Below are positions 31,003-40,947 of a stretch of 62,975 nt of DNA, piece after piece. The stretch is from positions 1 to 62,975 of the forward strand of contig NZ_JAAFHA010000011.1 in assembly GCF_010365055.1 (NCBI RefSeq), in the 5' to 3' direction. The notes under the pieces were generated by a model. That model did not search any database and was not told the DNA's origin. It saw only the letters and a program-made list of their open reading frames with translations. Position 1 is the stretch's first letter. Every line of letters begins with the position of its first letter. The translations under genes and the position numbers were made by a program. Origin of the DNA: Rhodoferax sp. GTDB lineage: Bacteria; Pseudomonadota; Gammaproteobacteria; Burkholderiales; Burkholderiaceae_C.

Positions 31003-31629
31003 TCAAGCTTTGGCAGGGGTTTGTCCCAAGGCAATTTTCAGCAGGTCGGCCACGGTGTTGGCGTTGAGCTTTTCCATGATGTTGGCGCGGTGCGCCTCGA
31101 CCGTCTTGATGCTGATGCCCAGGTCGTCGGCAATCTGCTTGTTCAGGCGCCCGGCCACGATGCGCTCCAGCACTTGCGCTTCGCGCAGTGTCAGGCGCGC
31201 CATCAGGGCGTCCCGGCTGGCCGCACTCTGGTGGTCGGCAAAAGCGTCTTTGGCCTGCTCCAGCATGCGCTCGACCAGTGCCACCAGTTGATCTTCCTTG
31301 AAGGGTTTCTGGATGAAGTCCATCGCCCCTTTTTTCATGGTGTCCACCGCCATCGGCACATCACCGTGGCCGGTGATAAAGACGATGGGAAGCGGCGAGT
31401 GGCTCTCCAGCAGACGACTCTGCAGTTCCAGCCCGGTCATGCCACCCATGCGGATGTCCACAATCAAACAGGCGACCTCGCGGGCGTCGTAACGGCTTAA
31501 AAATGATTCGCCGGATTCAAAGCAGCGAACCCGGTAGTCTTTGCCTTCGAGCAGCCATTGCAGTGAATCGCGTACCGCCTCGTCGTCGTCCACCACGTAA
31601 ACCGTGCCCTTTTTTGGTATCAAACTCAT
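31003..31629 (-). CDS. two-component response regulator, FixJ/NarL type
   Basis: A 208-residue DNA-binding regulator. The receiver domain (1-125) has the acidic pair VVDDDEA, the phospho-acceptor in VACLIVDIRMGGMTG (about D57) and Lys in IQKPFKEDQL. The C-terminal LuxR-type HTH reads LTLREAQVLERIVAGRLNKQIADDLGISIKTVEAHRANIM. Its ATG overlaps the stop of the sensor kinase by four bases (ATGA), so the two are a cognate pair. The pair points away from aceE, whose expression it might control; that is inference from position only. Confidence 0.92.
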   Translation of the reverse strand: MSLIPKKGTVYVVDDDEAVRDSLQWLLEGKDYRVRCFESGESFLSRYDAREVACLIVDIRMGGMTGLELQSRLLESHSPLPIVFITGHGDVPMAVDTMKKGAMDFIQKPFKEDQLVALVERMLEQAKDAFADHQSAASRDALMARLTLREAQVLERIVAGRLNKQIADDLGISIKTVEAHRANIMEKLNANTVADLLKIALGQTPAKA

Positions 31630-34190
31630 GTTTTACTTGGGTGTCCTTGGTTGTCTATGGCTTGACCGGGTGGCAGATTTGCCATGAGCGGCGGCACTTC
31701 TATCATCGGGATCCAGAATGAGAAGCAGCAGCCGGTCAGCTCGGGGCCATTGTAGAGGTTCTCGGCTTTCATTCGACCCTGGTGCGATTCCACAATCGAG
31801 CGGCACAGACTCAAGCCGATGCCCATGCCTTCCGCTTTGGTGGAATGAAAAGCCTCATACAGCCGTGCCATCACCTCGGGCGCGAGCCCTTGGCCGGAGT
31901 CCAGCACGGCGAATTCGATCACCGGCTTGTCGTCGACCTGGGTTGGCGCAACGCGCAGCATCACGCTGCGTCGCGCTGTGGCTCGCTGCGCGGCATCCAC
32001 CGATTCGGCGGCATTCTTTAGCAAATTGACCAGCACCTGCTCAATCAGAATCGGGTCCACCAGCAGGGCAGGCAGGCGCGGCGCGACATAGTGGGTCAGG
32101 CGCACGTTGCGCCGACGCATCTCGATTTCTACCAGTTCCACCGCTTCATCCACCATGCTCTCAATGTTGGCCAGCGTGCGGTTGGGCTCGCTGCGTTTGA
32201 CGAACGAGCGGATGCGATGAATGATCTGGCCGGCGCGCTGCGCCTGCTTGGCCGTTTTCTCCAGCGCGCCCAGCAACTCGACTTCACTGATTTGCTGTGT
32301 CTTGATGCGCGACACCATGCCGTTGCAGTAGTTGTTGATGGCCGTGAGCGGCTGGTTGAGTTCATGGGCAACGCTGGAGGCCATCTCGCCCATGGTGATC
32401 AGGCGGCTGGCGCTCTGGGCGCGCTCGATCTGGGCCGCAGATTGTTCCTCGGCCACCCGGCGCGCGGTAATGTCAGTGGCAATCACCATCTGCGCCAGGC
32501 GACCATCGACCCAGCTCAGATAACGGGTGCGCACTTCCAGCCATTTGCCCAAGGCGTCCACATACAGCTCGGCACTTTCAGACTCGTTATCGTGCAGCGA
32601 GTCGGTGGGCAGGCCGGCAAAGGCGTCGACCTGGTCAAGCGATTCATCACTGGTGGCGGTTGCCGGCACACCGGCCTCAGCGACCAGCTGCAGATGTCCG
32701 CCCGCTTCAGTGCCGAACCACAGCCGGTACAGTTTGTTGGCAAAAAGCAGCTCATCGCTGCCCAGCGGCGCCACCGAGATCGAGGCATCCAGCGCTTCAA
32801 GCACCGTGGTAAAGCGTTCGTGCGAGGCCGACAACTGGTCCCGAATCCGGTTCGGTTCACTGATGTCGGTCATGGAGGTCATCCAGCCGGTTTGTATGCC
32901 ATGGGCATCGATCAGCGGCGAGACATAGAGGCGCGCCTCGAACAGCGATCCGTCGCGGCGCTTGACGCGAAACTGGATGCCGCTGGCCTGAATCTTGCCG
33001 GCCAATTCTTCCTGCAAGCGTGAAGACAGCGAATCAAAATCGGTATCGGGCCAATAGGGGAATGGCGCGCTTCGTCCCACCAAATCGGATTCACTCCAGC
33101 CGGTCATGCGGCAAAAAGCCGGGTTGACATAGGTGATGCGGCCTTGCAGATCGAGCGCGCGCATGCCGGTCAACATGGAGTTTTCCATGGCGCGGCGAAA
33201 GCTGGTTTCCGATATCAACGCCTGCTGCGCCTGCATCCGCCGGCGCGTATGGCGCCAGTTGGCGATCAGCATCCAGGCCGTCATCAGGCTCAGGGCGTTG
33301 ACCAGCCAGAACAGTCCACTGCCGACCACGCCCAGCGAGGTTCGGTACGCCTGGGCCCGGATGATGAGGCCATTGCCGACCGGGGACACCGGTACTTCGT
33401 AAACATTGACCGGGGTATCCCACGGCAGCAGGCGGGCGCCGGGCTTGCGCGGCGCAATGCTGGTGCCCGCCAGCAAAGTCCCGTTGGCATCACGGAACGA
33501 GACCGCGTAGCGCGCTGACACCTCGGCGGGAACCCCGTAACGAAACAGGCCATCGATCGAGTATTCGGCCAGCAGAACGCCCAAGAAGCGGGCGCGGTCG
33601 TTGAACGGGATATGCAACTGCAGCACGGCAGGAATGTTGGCGCCTGCCGCGCGCATCGCGTAAATAGGTTGCTGCAGCTCGCGCGCCAGGTTGTAGCTGT
33701 TGACAGATTCGCCCGGTTCGAGTGCACTGCCTGTCTTTCTGACTTGCTGCGGCGCCAGACTGGCGGAGCCGAAACTGGCCTTGACGTTGCGACGGCTGTC
33801 AATCCAGCTCAAGCTTTGCAGCTCGGGGTATTGGTTAACGATCGCCTCGGCCCGGCTCTGAAACTCGTCGGTGTCGAGTTCCCGGTTCGAAACCTCACGG
33901 GCGATGCGCATGAGCTGCTCCTGCCGCTCCAGCAAGCGCAGCCGCAGCCGCTGCTGCGTGTACTCCACATCCCGATTGACCGCTTCTTGCTCCCGGTCGA
34001 TTTCCTCCAGGCGCAAGTAGCCAAATGCCGCCACGATGGCTGCCAGAAACAACACGACGGCAGCCAGTGGCGCCAGCACGGCAAAGCGGTCTTGCCGCTG
34101 CGGTGTCAATCGGTGCCACCAGCGACTCAACCTTGCCAGCGGCGTCAGATTCTCAGGACCGGAGAATGGAAAAAGCAAACTTGAACGCAT
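31626..34190 (-). CDS. membrane sensor histidine kinase with PAS domains
   Basis: An 854-residue kinase. TM1 is FAVLAPLAAVVLFLAAIVAAFGYL (about 35-58). A large periplasmic region follows, then TM2 VVGSGLFWLVNALSLMTAWMLI (about 290-312). Two cytoplasmic PAS domains come next (the first has GRITYVNPAFCRMTGWSESD), then the HisKA box MGEMASSVAHELNQPLTAINNYCNG of the FixL/TtrS type, and the ATPase domain (LLKNAAESVD, DSGQGL, GMGIGLSLCRSIVESHQG). The frame opens at a TTG (34220); ATG 34190 is the more likely start. The signal is unknown. Confidence 0.9.
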   Translation of the reverse strand: MRSSLLFPFSGPENLTPLARLSRWWHRLTPQRQDRFAVLAPLAAVVLFLAAIVAAFGYLRLEEIDREQEAVNRDVEYTQQRLRLRLLERQEQLMRIAREVSNRELDTDEFQSRAEAIVNQYPELQSLSWIDSRRNVKASFGSASLAPQQVRKTGSALEPGESVNSYNLARELQQPIYAMRAAGANIPAVLQLHIPFNDRARFLGVLLAEYSIDGLFRYGVPAEVSARYAVSFRDANGTLLAGTSIAPRKPGARLLPWDTPVNVYEVPVSPVGNGLIIRAQAYRTSLGVVGSGLFWLVNALSLMTAWMLIANWRHTRRRMQAQQALISETSFRRAMENSMLTGMRALDLQGRITYVNPAFCRMTGWSESDLVGRSAPFPYWPDTDFDSLSSRLQEELAGKIQASGIQFRVKRRDGSLFEARLYVSPLIDAHGIQTGWMTSMTDISEPNRIRDQLSASHERFTTVLEALDASISVAPLGSDELLFANKLYRLWFGTEAGGHLQLVAEAGVPATATSDESLDQVDAFAGLPTDSLHDNESESAELYVDALGKWLEVRTRYLSWVDGRLAQMVIATDITARRVAEEQSAAQIERAQSASRLITMGEMASSVAHELNQPLTAINNYCNGMVSRIKTQQISEVELLGALEKTAKQAQRAGQIIHRIRSFVKRSEPNRTLANIESMVDEAVELVEIEMRRRNVRLTHYVAPRLPALLVDPILIEQVLVNLLKNAAESVDAAQRATARRSVMLRVAPTQVDDKPVIEFAVLDSGQGLAPEVMARLYEAFHSTKAEGMGIGLSLCRSIVESHQGRMKAENLYNGPELTGCCFSFWIPMIEVPPLMANLPPGQAIDNQGHPSKT

Positions 34191-34394
34191 AGTGCGAAGT
34201 GTAGAGGCCTCTGTGTTCAAGTCATGGATGGCCTGTCGCGAGAGGCATCAATGCGATCTTGACCGAACATTATTTCTTAATATGAAATCAATTCGCACGA
34301 TTTGAAAAATAGAAAAAATATGGCAAAATAAAAAAATTGGCGTTTTTGGAGAATACCAATAACATCAAAATAACAGACCACCCAGGAGACAAAT

Positions 34395-37106
34395 ATGTCA
34401 GAAGTTCCCGAGAATTTGGTGGGCGCGAGCACGCCTGACGTCGACAGCCAGGAAACCCGTGAATGGATGGATGCTTTGAGCGCCGTCATTCAAAGTGAAG
34501 GACCTGAACGCGCCCATTTTTTGCTGGAGCAGCTGCTTGAGCATGCCCGCCAAAGCAGCATCGACATGCCGTTTTCGGCCAACACCGGCTATGTCAACAC
34601 CCTGGAGCCCGATCAGGAAGAGCGTTGCCCCGGCAACATCGAAATTGAAGAACGCCTGCGCGCCTACATGCGCTGGAACGCCATGGCGATGGTGGTTAAA
34701 GCCAACCGGCATCACCCCGTGGACGGTGGCGATCTCGGCGGGCACATTGGTTCGTTTGCCTCGCTGGCGCATATGTTTGGCGCGGGTTTTAACCATTTCT
34801 GGCATGCCGAGAGTGAAAACCATGGTGGCGACTGTCTCTATATCCAAGGCCATGTCGCACCCGGTGTCTATGCCCGTGCCTACCTGGAAGGCCGTTTGAC
34901 TGAAGAGCAGTTGCTGCATTTCCGCCAGGAGACCGGTGGAAAGGGCTTGTCCAGCTACCCGCATCCCAAGCTGATGCCTGAGTTCTGGCAGTTCCCCACG
35001 GTGTCGATGGGCCTCGGGCCTCTGATGGCCATTTACCAGGCGCGCTTTTTGAAATACCTGCACGCCCGTGGCATTGCCAACACCGAGAACCGCAAGGTCT
35101 GGGTGTTTTGTGGCGATGGCGAAATGGACGAGGTCGAAAGTCTGGGTGCTATCGGCCTGGCCGCGCGCGAAAAACTCGACAACCTGATTTTTGTCATCAA
35201 CTGCAACCTGCAGCGCCTGGACGGCCCGGTGCGCGGCAACGGCAAGATCGTGCAGGAGTTAGAGGGCACCTTCCGCGGCGCGGGCTGGAACGTCATCAAA
35301 TTGCTGTGGGGCAGCAACTGGGACCCGTTGCTGGCGCGTGACAAGGACGGCGCCTTGCGCAAGCTCATGATGGACACGCTCGATGGCGACTACCAGTCCT
35401 TCAAGGCCAATGACGGTGCCTATGTGCGCAAGCACTTTTTCGGCCGCGACCCGCGCACGCTGGAGATGGTGGCCAAGATGAGCGACGACGACATCTGGAA
35501 CCTGCGCCGCGGCGGCCATGACCCGCAAAAGGTCTATGCCGCCTACCACAAGGCCGTCAATCACCAGGGGCAGCCTACCGTGTTGTTGATCAAGACCGTC
35601 AAGGGTTTCGGCATGGGCAAGAGCGGTGAGGGCAAAAATGCCGTGCACCAGACCAAGAAGCTGACCGATGAAGACATCAAGATCTTTCGCGACCGTTTCA
35701 ACATCCCGATTCCGGACAGCGAGCTGTCCAAGCTGCCGTTCTATAAGCCGGCTGACGACACGCCTGAGATGCGTTACCTGCACGAGCGGCGCAAGGCCTT
35801 GGGGGGCTATTTGCCGCACCGGCGCACCAAAGCCGACGAGAGCTTCACCGTGCCCTCGCTGGAAACCTTCAAAGCCGTGCTCGACCCGACCGCTGAAGGA
35901 CGTGAGATTTCGACCACCCAGGCCTATGTGCGTTTTCTCAGCCAGTTGCTGCGCGACCAGGCGCTGGGCCCACGTGTCGTGCCCATCTTGGTGGATGAGG
36001 GCCGCACCTTTGGTATGGAAGGTCTGTTCCGCCAGATCGGCATCTACAACCCGGAGGGCCAGAAATACACCCCGGTCGACAAAGACCAGGTCATGTACTA
36101 CAAGGAAGATGCCAAGGGCCAAATGCTGCAAGAGGGTATCAACGAAGCCGGCGGCATGGCAAGCTGGATCGCGGCGGCCACCAGCTACTCGACCTCCAAC
36201 CGCATCATGGTGCCGTTTTACGTGTACTACTCGATGTTCGGCTTTCAGCGCATCGGCGACCTGGCCTGGGCGGCCGGCGACATGCAGGCGCGCGGCTTTC
36301 TGCTGGGCGGCACCTCGGGGCGCACCACGCTCAACGGCGAAGGCCTGCAACACGAAGACGGTCACAGCCACATTCTGGCCGGCACCATTCCCAACTGCAT
36401 CAGCTACGACCCGACCTTTGCGCATGAGGTGGGCGTCATCCTGCACCACGGCTTGAAGCGCATGGTTGAAAAGCAGGACAACGTCTATTACTACATCACG
36501 CTGCTCAATGAGAACTACCCGATGCCGGGCTTGAGTGCAGGCACCGAAGAGCAGATCATCAAGGGCATGTACTTGTGCAAGGCGGGTGCAACGGCGGCCA
36601 AGCAGCCCACGGTGCAGTTGCTGGGCTCTGGCACGATCCTGCGCGAATCGATTGCCGCCCAGGAGTTGCTGGCCAAGGACTGGGGCGTCAGCGCCAATGT
36701 CTGGAGCTGCCCCAGCTTCAATGAGCTGGCGCGTGATGGCCAGGCCTGCGAACGCCACAACCTGCTGCATCCGGCGCAAACGCCCAGCGTGTCGTTTGTC
36801 GCCCAACAGCTCGAAAAACACACCGGCCCGGTGGTGGCATCCACCGACTACATGAAGGCTTATGCCGAGCAGATTCGCTCTTTCATCCCCAAGGGCCGAA
36901 CCTACAAAGTGCTGGGAACCGACGGCTTTGGCCGCAGCGACTTCCGCTCCAAATTGCGCGAGCACTTTGAGGTCAACCGCCATTTCATCGTGGTGGCAGC
37001 GCTGAAGGCGCTGAGTGAAGAAGGCACGCTGCCGGTGGCCAAAGTGGTTGAAGCGATTGCCAAGTACGGCATCAAGACCGACAAGGTCAATCCGCTGTAC
37101 GCTTGA
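34395..37106 (+). CDS. aceE: pyruvate dehydrogenase E1 component (homodimeric)
   Basis: A 903-residue thiamine-diphosphate enzyme that decarboxylates pyruvate and acetylates E2 lipoyl groups. TPP-binding GDGEMDEVESLGAIGLAAREK with the distal N in VINCNLQ, plus DEGRTFGMEGLFRQIGIYNP and HEDGHSHILAGTIPNC, are typical of the single-chain E1. AGGAG precedes ATG 34395. It heads aceE-aceF-lpdA. The 204 nt upstream are AT-rich and could hold the promoter, but no clear hexamers or PdhR-type operator were picked. Confidence 0.97.
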   Translation: MSEVPENLVGASTPDVDSQETREWMDALSAVIQSEGPERAHFLLEQLLEHARQSSIDMPFSANTGYVNTLEPDQEERCPGNIEIEERLRAYMRWNAMAMVVKANRHHPVDGGDLGGHIGSFASLAHMFGAGFNHFWHAESENHGGDCLYIQGHVAPGVYARAYLEGRLTEEQLLHFRQETGGKGLSSYPHPKLMPEFWQFPTVSMGLGPLMAIYQARFLKYLHARGIANTENRKVWVFCGDGEMDEVESLGAIGLAAREKLDNLIFVINCNLQRLDGPVRGNGKIVQELEGTFRGAGWNVIKLLWGSNWDPLLARDKDGALRKLMMDTLDGDYQSFKANDGAYVRKHFFGRDPRTLEMVAKMSDDDIWNLRRGGHDPQKVYAAYHKAVNHQGQPTVLLIKTVKGFGMGKSGEGKNAVHQTKKLTDEDIKIFRDRFNIPIPDSELSKLPFYKPADDTPEMRYLHERRKALGGYLPHRRTKADESFTVPSLETFKAVLDPTAEGREISTTQAYVRFLSQLLRDQALGPRVVPILVDEGRTFGMEGLFRQIGIYNPEGQKYTPVDKDQVMYYKEDAKGQMLQEGINEAGGMASWIAAATSYSTSNRIMVPFYVYYSMFGFQRIGDLAWAAGDMQARGFLLGGTSGRTTLNGEGLQHEDGHSHILAGTIPNCISYDPTFAHEVGVILHHGLKRMVEKQDNVYYYITLLNENYPMPGLSAGTEEQIIKGMYLCKAGATAAKQPTVQLLGSGTILRESIAAQELLAKDWGVSANVWSCPSFNELARDGQACERHNLLHPAQTPSVSFVAQQLEKHTGPVVASTDYMKAYAEQIRSFIPKGRTYKVLGTDGFGRSDFRSKLREHFEVNRHFIVVAALKALSEEGTLPVAKVVEAIAKYGIKTDKVNPLYA

Positions 37107-37116
37107 AACCCTAATC

Positions 37117-37167
37117 CCGTTCGCCCTGAGCTGGTCGACACCCGACGACCACGCTCAGGGCGAACGG
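37117..37167. repeat. REP-like palindrome, copy 2, between aceE and aceF
   Basis: Left arm CCGTTCGCCCTGAGCTGGTC plus G pairs with CGACCA-C-GCTCAGGGCGAACGG: 21 bp with one bulged C and an 8-nt loop. It shares GTTCGCCCTGAGC with copy 1 at 1398-1452. It lies inside the pyruvate dehydrogenase operon, where such hairpins can lower downstream expression or stabilise upstream mRNA. Confidence 0.85.
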
Positions 37168-37243
37168 ACATCAGATAAACCGTTGGGGCGGCCTGTCGCG
37201 AACCGAAGCGCTGCCCTCAACTGAATAGGCATGGAGAGACAAC

Positions 37244-38929
37244 ATGGCATTGGTAGAAGTAAAAGTCCCGGATATCGGTGATTTTGATGAAGTGGCCGTG
37301 ATTGAACTGCTGGTCAAACCCGGTGACACCGTCACCGCCGAACAAAGCTTGATCACGGTGGAGTCCGACAAGGCGTCGATGGAAATTCCATCGTCCGCGG
37401 CGGGCGTGGTCAAGGAGCTCAAGGTCGCTCTGGGCGACAAGGTCAGGGAAGGCTCCTTGGTCTTGTTGTTGGAAGTGGCAGATGCTGCCGGCGCCGCTGC
37501 TGGCCCTGCCGCTGCGGCACCGGCGTCGGCCCAGGAATTTAAGACAAATCAGGCTGCAGCCCCCGTCCTTCCTTCGCAATCAGCTACTAATACGGTCGCA
37601 CCCAGCGTGGGCCCGATCGAAGTGCGCGTGCCGGACATTGGTGACTTCAAGGATGTGACGGTGATCGAGGTGATGGTCAAGGTCGGCGACGCTGTCCGGC
37701 TTGAGCAAAGCCTGATGACCGTGGAGTCTGACAAAGCGTCCATGGAAATACCTTCCAGCGCGGCGGGTGTGATCAAGGAGCTCAAGGTCAAACTCGGCGA
37801 CAAGATCAATAGGGGTGACTTGCTGGCGATTCTGGAAGGTGCCGCGCCGGTCGCAACGGCTGCAGCTGCGCCGTCGGCGGCCGCCTCAGCGCTTGCCGCT
37901 GCGCCGGTGGCCGCCGCGGCGGCTGTTGCACCAGCGGCTGCCGTGTTGGCCGTGCCCGCACACAGCCCCACATTGGCCCCGTTGGGCCTGCCCCACGCGT
38001 CGCCGTCGGTTCGCAAGTTTGCCCGTGAGCTGGGCGTGCCCCTGAATGAAGTCAAAGGCAGCGGCTTGAAAGGCCGCATCACCGACCACGACGTGCAAGC
38101 CTTCACCCGCTCGGTGATGAGCGGCGCGGCTCAAACGCTGGCTGCCCAGGCACAAGCCAAAACGGCCGCCGTCGCAACTACCAATGACGGTGCGGGCTTG
38201 GGCCTGATTCCGTGGCCCAAAGTGGACTTTGCCAAGTTTGGGCCGGTCGAGCGCAAGGAACTCAGCCGCATCAAGAAGATCAGCGGTGCCAACCTGTTGC
38301 GCAACGCGATCCTGATTCCGGCCGTGACCAACCATGACGACTGTGACATCACCGACCTGGAAGCCTTCCGGGTCTCGACCAACAAAGAAAATGAAAAATC
38401 GGGCGTGAAGGTCACCATGCTGGCCTTCCTGATCAAGGCCTGTGTGGCCGCGCTCAAGAAATACCCCGAATTCAACAGCTCGCTCGATGGTGACGCCCTG
38501 ATCTACAAGCAGTACTACCACATCGGTTTTGCGGCGGACACGCCCAACGGCCTGATGGTGCCGGTGATCAAGGACGCGGACAAAAAAGGCATCATGCAAA
38601 TCTCGGTGGAGATGGGCGAACTGGCCCAAAAGGCGCGCGACGGCAAGCTGAGCCCGGCCGAGATGACCGGTGCCAGCTTCACCATTTCGAGTCTGGGCGG
38701 CATTGGCGGGCGTTACTTCACGCCCATCATCAACGCGCCTGAAGTATCGATTCTGGGCGTGTGCCGCTCCACCATCCAGCCGGTGTGGGATGGCAACGTC
38801 TTCCAGCCGCGCCTGATGTTGCCGCTCTCCTTGACCTGGGACCACCGCGTGATTGACGGCGCCGCTGCGGCCCGCTTCAACGTCTATCTGGGCCAGATCC
38901 TCGGCGACTTCCGCCGGGCGCTGCTTTAA
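37244..38929 (+). CDS. aceF: pyruvate dehydrogenase E2, dihydrolipoamide acetyltransferase
   Basis: A 561-residue E2 with two lipoyl domains (about 3-76 and 126-200; lipoyl lysine in [11 protein letters not shown] of each), alanine-rich linkers, a subunit-binding domain (SPSVRKFARELGVPLNEVKGSGLKGRITDHDV, about 250-283) and a C-terminal catalytic core ending SLTWDHRVIDGAAAARF (catalytic His and Asp). It passes acetyl groups to CoA. ATG 37244 has GGAGAG upstream. The linker after the first lipoyl domain (TNQAAAPVLPSQSATNTVAP) is encoded by dispersed repeat copy D. Confidence 0.97.
   Translation: MALVEVKVPDIGDFDEVAVIELLVKPGDTVTAEQSLITVESDKASMEIPSSAAGVVKELKVALGDKVREGSLVLLLEVADAAGAAAGPAAAAPASAQEFKTNQAAAPVLPSQSATNTVAPSVGPIEVRVPDIGDFKDVTVIEVMVKVGDAVRLEQSLMTVESDKASMEIPSSAAGVIKELKVKLGDKINRGDLLAILEGAAPVATAAAAPSAAASALAAAPVAAAAAVAPAAAVLAVPAHSPTLAPLGLPHASPSVRKFARELGVPLNEVKGSGLKGRITDHDVQAFTRSVMSGAAQTLAAQAQAKTAAVATTNDGAGLGLIPWPKVDFAKFGPVERKELSRIKKISGANLLRNAILIPAVTNHDDCDITDLEAFRVSTNKENEKSGVKVTMLAFLIKACVAALKKYPEFNSSLDGDALIYKQYYHIGFAADTPNGLMVPVIKDADKKGIMQISVEMGELAQKARDGKLSPAEMTGASFTISSLGGIGGRYFTPIINAPEVSILGVCRSTIQPVWDGNVFQPRLMLPLSLTWDHRVIDGAAAARFNVYLGQILGDFRRALL
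37558..37585 (-). repeat. short dispersed repeat, copy D, inside aceF
   Basis: 26 of 28 core positions match copy E at 62078-62105; the shared string is TTGCGAAGGA(A/T)GGACGGGGGCT. The repeat is antisense to aceF and is read in frame as QAAAPVLPSQSAT in the lipoyl linker. Confidence 0.8.
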
Positions 38930-38953
38930 CTCCCCACCGATCTGGAACAACAA

Positions 38954-40813
38954 ATGGCACTTATCGACATCAAAGTCCCCAACATTGGCGACTTCGCCGA
39001 AGTCACCGTCATCGAGCTGCTGGTCAAGCCCGGCGACACCGTTCGGTCCGAGCAAAGCCTGATCACGGTGGAATCCGACAAGGCGTCCATGGAAATTCCC
39101 TGCAGCCACGCGGGCGTGGTGAAAGAACTCAAAGTGGCGCTGGGCGACAAGGTATCCGAAGGCTCGGTGCTGCTGGTGCTGGAGGCAGCAGATGTGGCCA
39201 TTTCACAAGATTCCAAGCCAAATCCGGCTGTAGCCCCCGTCGCGTCTGCACAGGCAGCTACACAAACAGTAGCATCTGCGGTTGTGAGCGCGCCCATCCC
39301 AGCCGTTACTGCCGCCAGCTATGCAGGCGGCGTCGATCTGGATTGCGATTTGCTGGTGCTCGGCGGCGGCCCTGGCGGCTATTCGGCGGCCTTCCGCGCT
39401 GCAGATTTGGGCCTCAAAGTCATCCTGGTCGAGCGCTACGCCCAACTGGGCGGTGTCTGTCTGAACGTCGGCTGCATCCCGTCCAAAGCGCTGTTGCACG
39501 TGGCCGCGGTTATCGATGAAGTCAGCCACATGGCCGCGCTGGGCGTGGACTTTGGCGCGCCCAAGATCAACGTGGACACCCTGCGCGGCCACAAAGAGAA
39601 AGTCGTCACCAAGCTCACCGGCGGCCTGGCGGCGATGGCCAAGATGCGCAAGGTCACCGTGGTGCGCGGCTACGGGGCGTTTGTCGGTGCCAACCATTTG
39701 ACGGTCGAAGAAACCACCGGCACATCCCAAGAGAAAACCGGCAAGACGCAGACTATTGCGTTCAAGAAGTGCATCATCGCCGCGGGCAGCCAGGCCGTGC
39801 GCTTGCCCTTCATGCCAGACGATCCGCGCGTGGTGGACAGCACTGGCGCCTTGGCCTTGAAGGCAGTACCCAAGCGCATGCTGATTCTGGGCGGCGGCAT
39901 CATCGGCCTGGAAATGGGCACGGTCTACAGCACGCTCGGCGCCCGCCTGGATGTGGTCGAAATGCTGGACGGCCTGATGCAAGGCGCCGACCGCGACCTC
40001 GTCAAGATCTGGCAAAAGATGAACGCCCCGCGCTTTGACAACATCATGCTCAAGACCAAAACGGTGGGCGCCAAAGCCACTGCGGCCGGTATCGAGGTGA
40101 CGTTTGCCGCAGCGGAGGAGGGCGGCACCGCCCCGGCGCCGCAGACCTACGACCTGGTATTGCAGGCCGTGGGCCGCACGCCCAACGGCAAGAAGATCGC
40201 CGCCGACAAGGCCGGTGTAGCAGTGACCGATCGTGGCTTTATCAACGTCGACATTCAGATGCGCACCAACGTGCCCCACATCTTCGCCATCGGCGACATC
40301 GTGGGCCAGCCGATGCTGGCGCACAAGGCGGTGCACGAAGCCCATGTGGCGGCTGAAGTGATCGCAGGTGAATTACAAGGCAACAAGGAACTGGCCAGCG
40401 CCGCCTTCAACGCCCGCGTCATTCCCAGCGTCGCCTACACCGACCCCGAAGTGGCCTGGGTCGGCCTGACCGAAGACCAGGCCAAGGCGCAGGGCATCAA
40501 GGTCAAAAAGGGCCTGTTCCCCTGGACCGCGTCAGGTCGCGCCATTGCCAACGGCCGTGATGAAGGGGTCACCAAGCTGCTGTTTGACGACAGCGAGGAG
40601 GCGCACGGCCACGGCAAGATACTGGGTGGCGGCATGGTCGGCACCCATGCCGGCGACATGATCGGCGAGATTGCGCTGGCGATCGAGATGGGCGCCGATG
40701 CCATCGACATCGGCAAAACCATCCACCCGCATCCGACGCTTGGGGAATCCATCGGCATGGCGGCGGAAGTGGCGCATGGGAGTTGTACTGATTTGCCGCC
40801 CGCCCGTAAGTAG
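38954..40813 (+). CDS. lpdA: dihydrolipoamide dehydrogenase (E3) with N-terminal lipoyl domain
   Basis: A 619-residue flavoprotein that reoxidises dihydrolipoamide with NAD+. Residues 2-77 are a lipoyl domain ([11 protein letters not shown]) nearly the same as the first in aceF. A linker carrying repeat copy F follows, then the FAD motif [20 protein letters not shown], the redox disulfide [13 protein letters not shown], the NAD motif [19 protein letters not shown] and the catalytic H..E in [16 protein letters not shown]3 with a fused lipoyl domain is known in Ralstonia and Neisseria. Its 3' third is repeated, with changes, at 41752-41908 and 42648-43226. Confidence 0.97.
   Translation: MALIDIKVPNIGDFAEVTVIELLVKPGDTVRSEQSLITVESDKASMEIPCSHAGVVKELKVALGDKVSEGSVLLVLEAADVAISQDSKPNPAVAPVASAQAATQTVASAVVSAPIPAVTAASYAGGVDLDCDLLVLGGGPGGYSAAFRAADLGLKVILVERYAQLGGVCLNVGCIPSKALLHVAAVIDEVSHMAALGVDFGAPKINVDTLRGHKEKVVTKLTGGLAAMAKMRKVTVVRGYGAFVGANHLTVEETTGTSQEKTGKTQTIAFKKCIIAAGSQAVRLPFMPDDPRVVDSTGALALKAVPKRMLILGGGIIGLEMGTVYSTLGARLDVVEMLDGLMQGADRDLVKIWQKMNAPRFDNIMLKTKTVGAKATAAGIEVTFAAAEEGGTAPAPQTYDLVLQAVGRTPNGKKIAADKAGVAVTDRGFINVDIQMRTNVPHIFAIGDIVGQPMLAHKAVHEAHVAAEVIAGELQGNKELASAAFNARVIPSVAYTDPEVAWVGLTEDQAKAQGIKVKKGLFPWTASGRAIANGRDEGVTKLLFDDSEEAHGHGKILGGGMVGTHAGDMIGEIALAIEMGADAIDIGKTIHPHPTLGESIGMAAEVAHGSCTDLPPARK
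39232..39259 (-). repeat. short dispersed repeat, copy F, inside lpdA
   Basis: The minus strand reads GTGTAGCTGCCTGTGCAGAC onward to GACGGGGGCT, then ACAGCCGGATTTGGCTT, paralleling copy D and its GCAGCCTGATTTGTCTT flank. It is read in frame as [14 protein letters not shown], the same frame as in aceF. Confidence 0.7.
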
Positions 40814-40830
40814 ACCAAGCATCCAAGCTA

Positions 40831-40876
40831 CCCAGCAAAGGGCCCGAACCCTCACCGGTTCGGGCCTTTTGCTGGG
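40831..40876 (+). terminator. rho-independent terminator of aceEF-lpdA
   Basis: The arm CCCAGCAAAGGGCCCGAACC pairs with GGTTCGGGCCTTTTGCTGGG (20 bp, one G-T wobble) around CTCACC. A CTTTT run sits in the right arm. A related hairpin ends the third lpdA copy at 43244-43283. Confidence 0.85.
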
Positions 40877-40947
40877 TGGGTGGATTCCGCATACAAGCAG
40901 TCACAGTCGTGGGTAATTCATAAAGCGAACAGCCCTTAGTCAGTCGA

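Noticed and set aside
35259..36983. 574-codon open frame antisense to aceE
   Set aside because: Shadow of the strongly conserved aceE frame; no ribosome site and no family resemblance.
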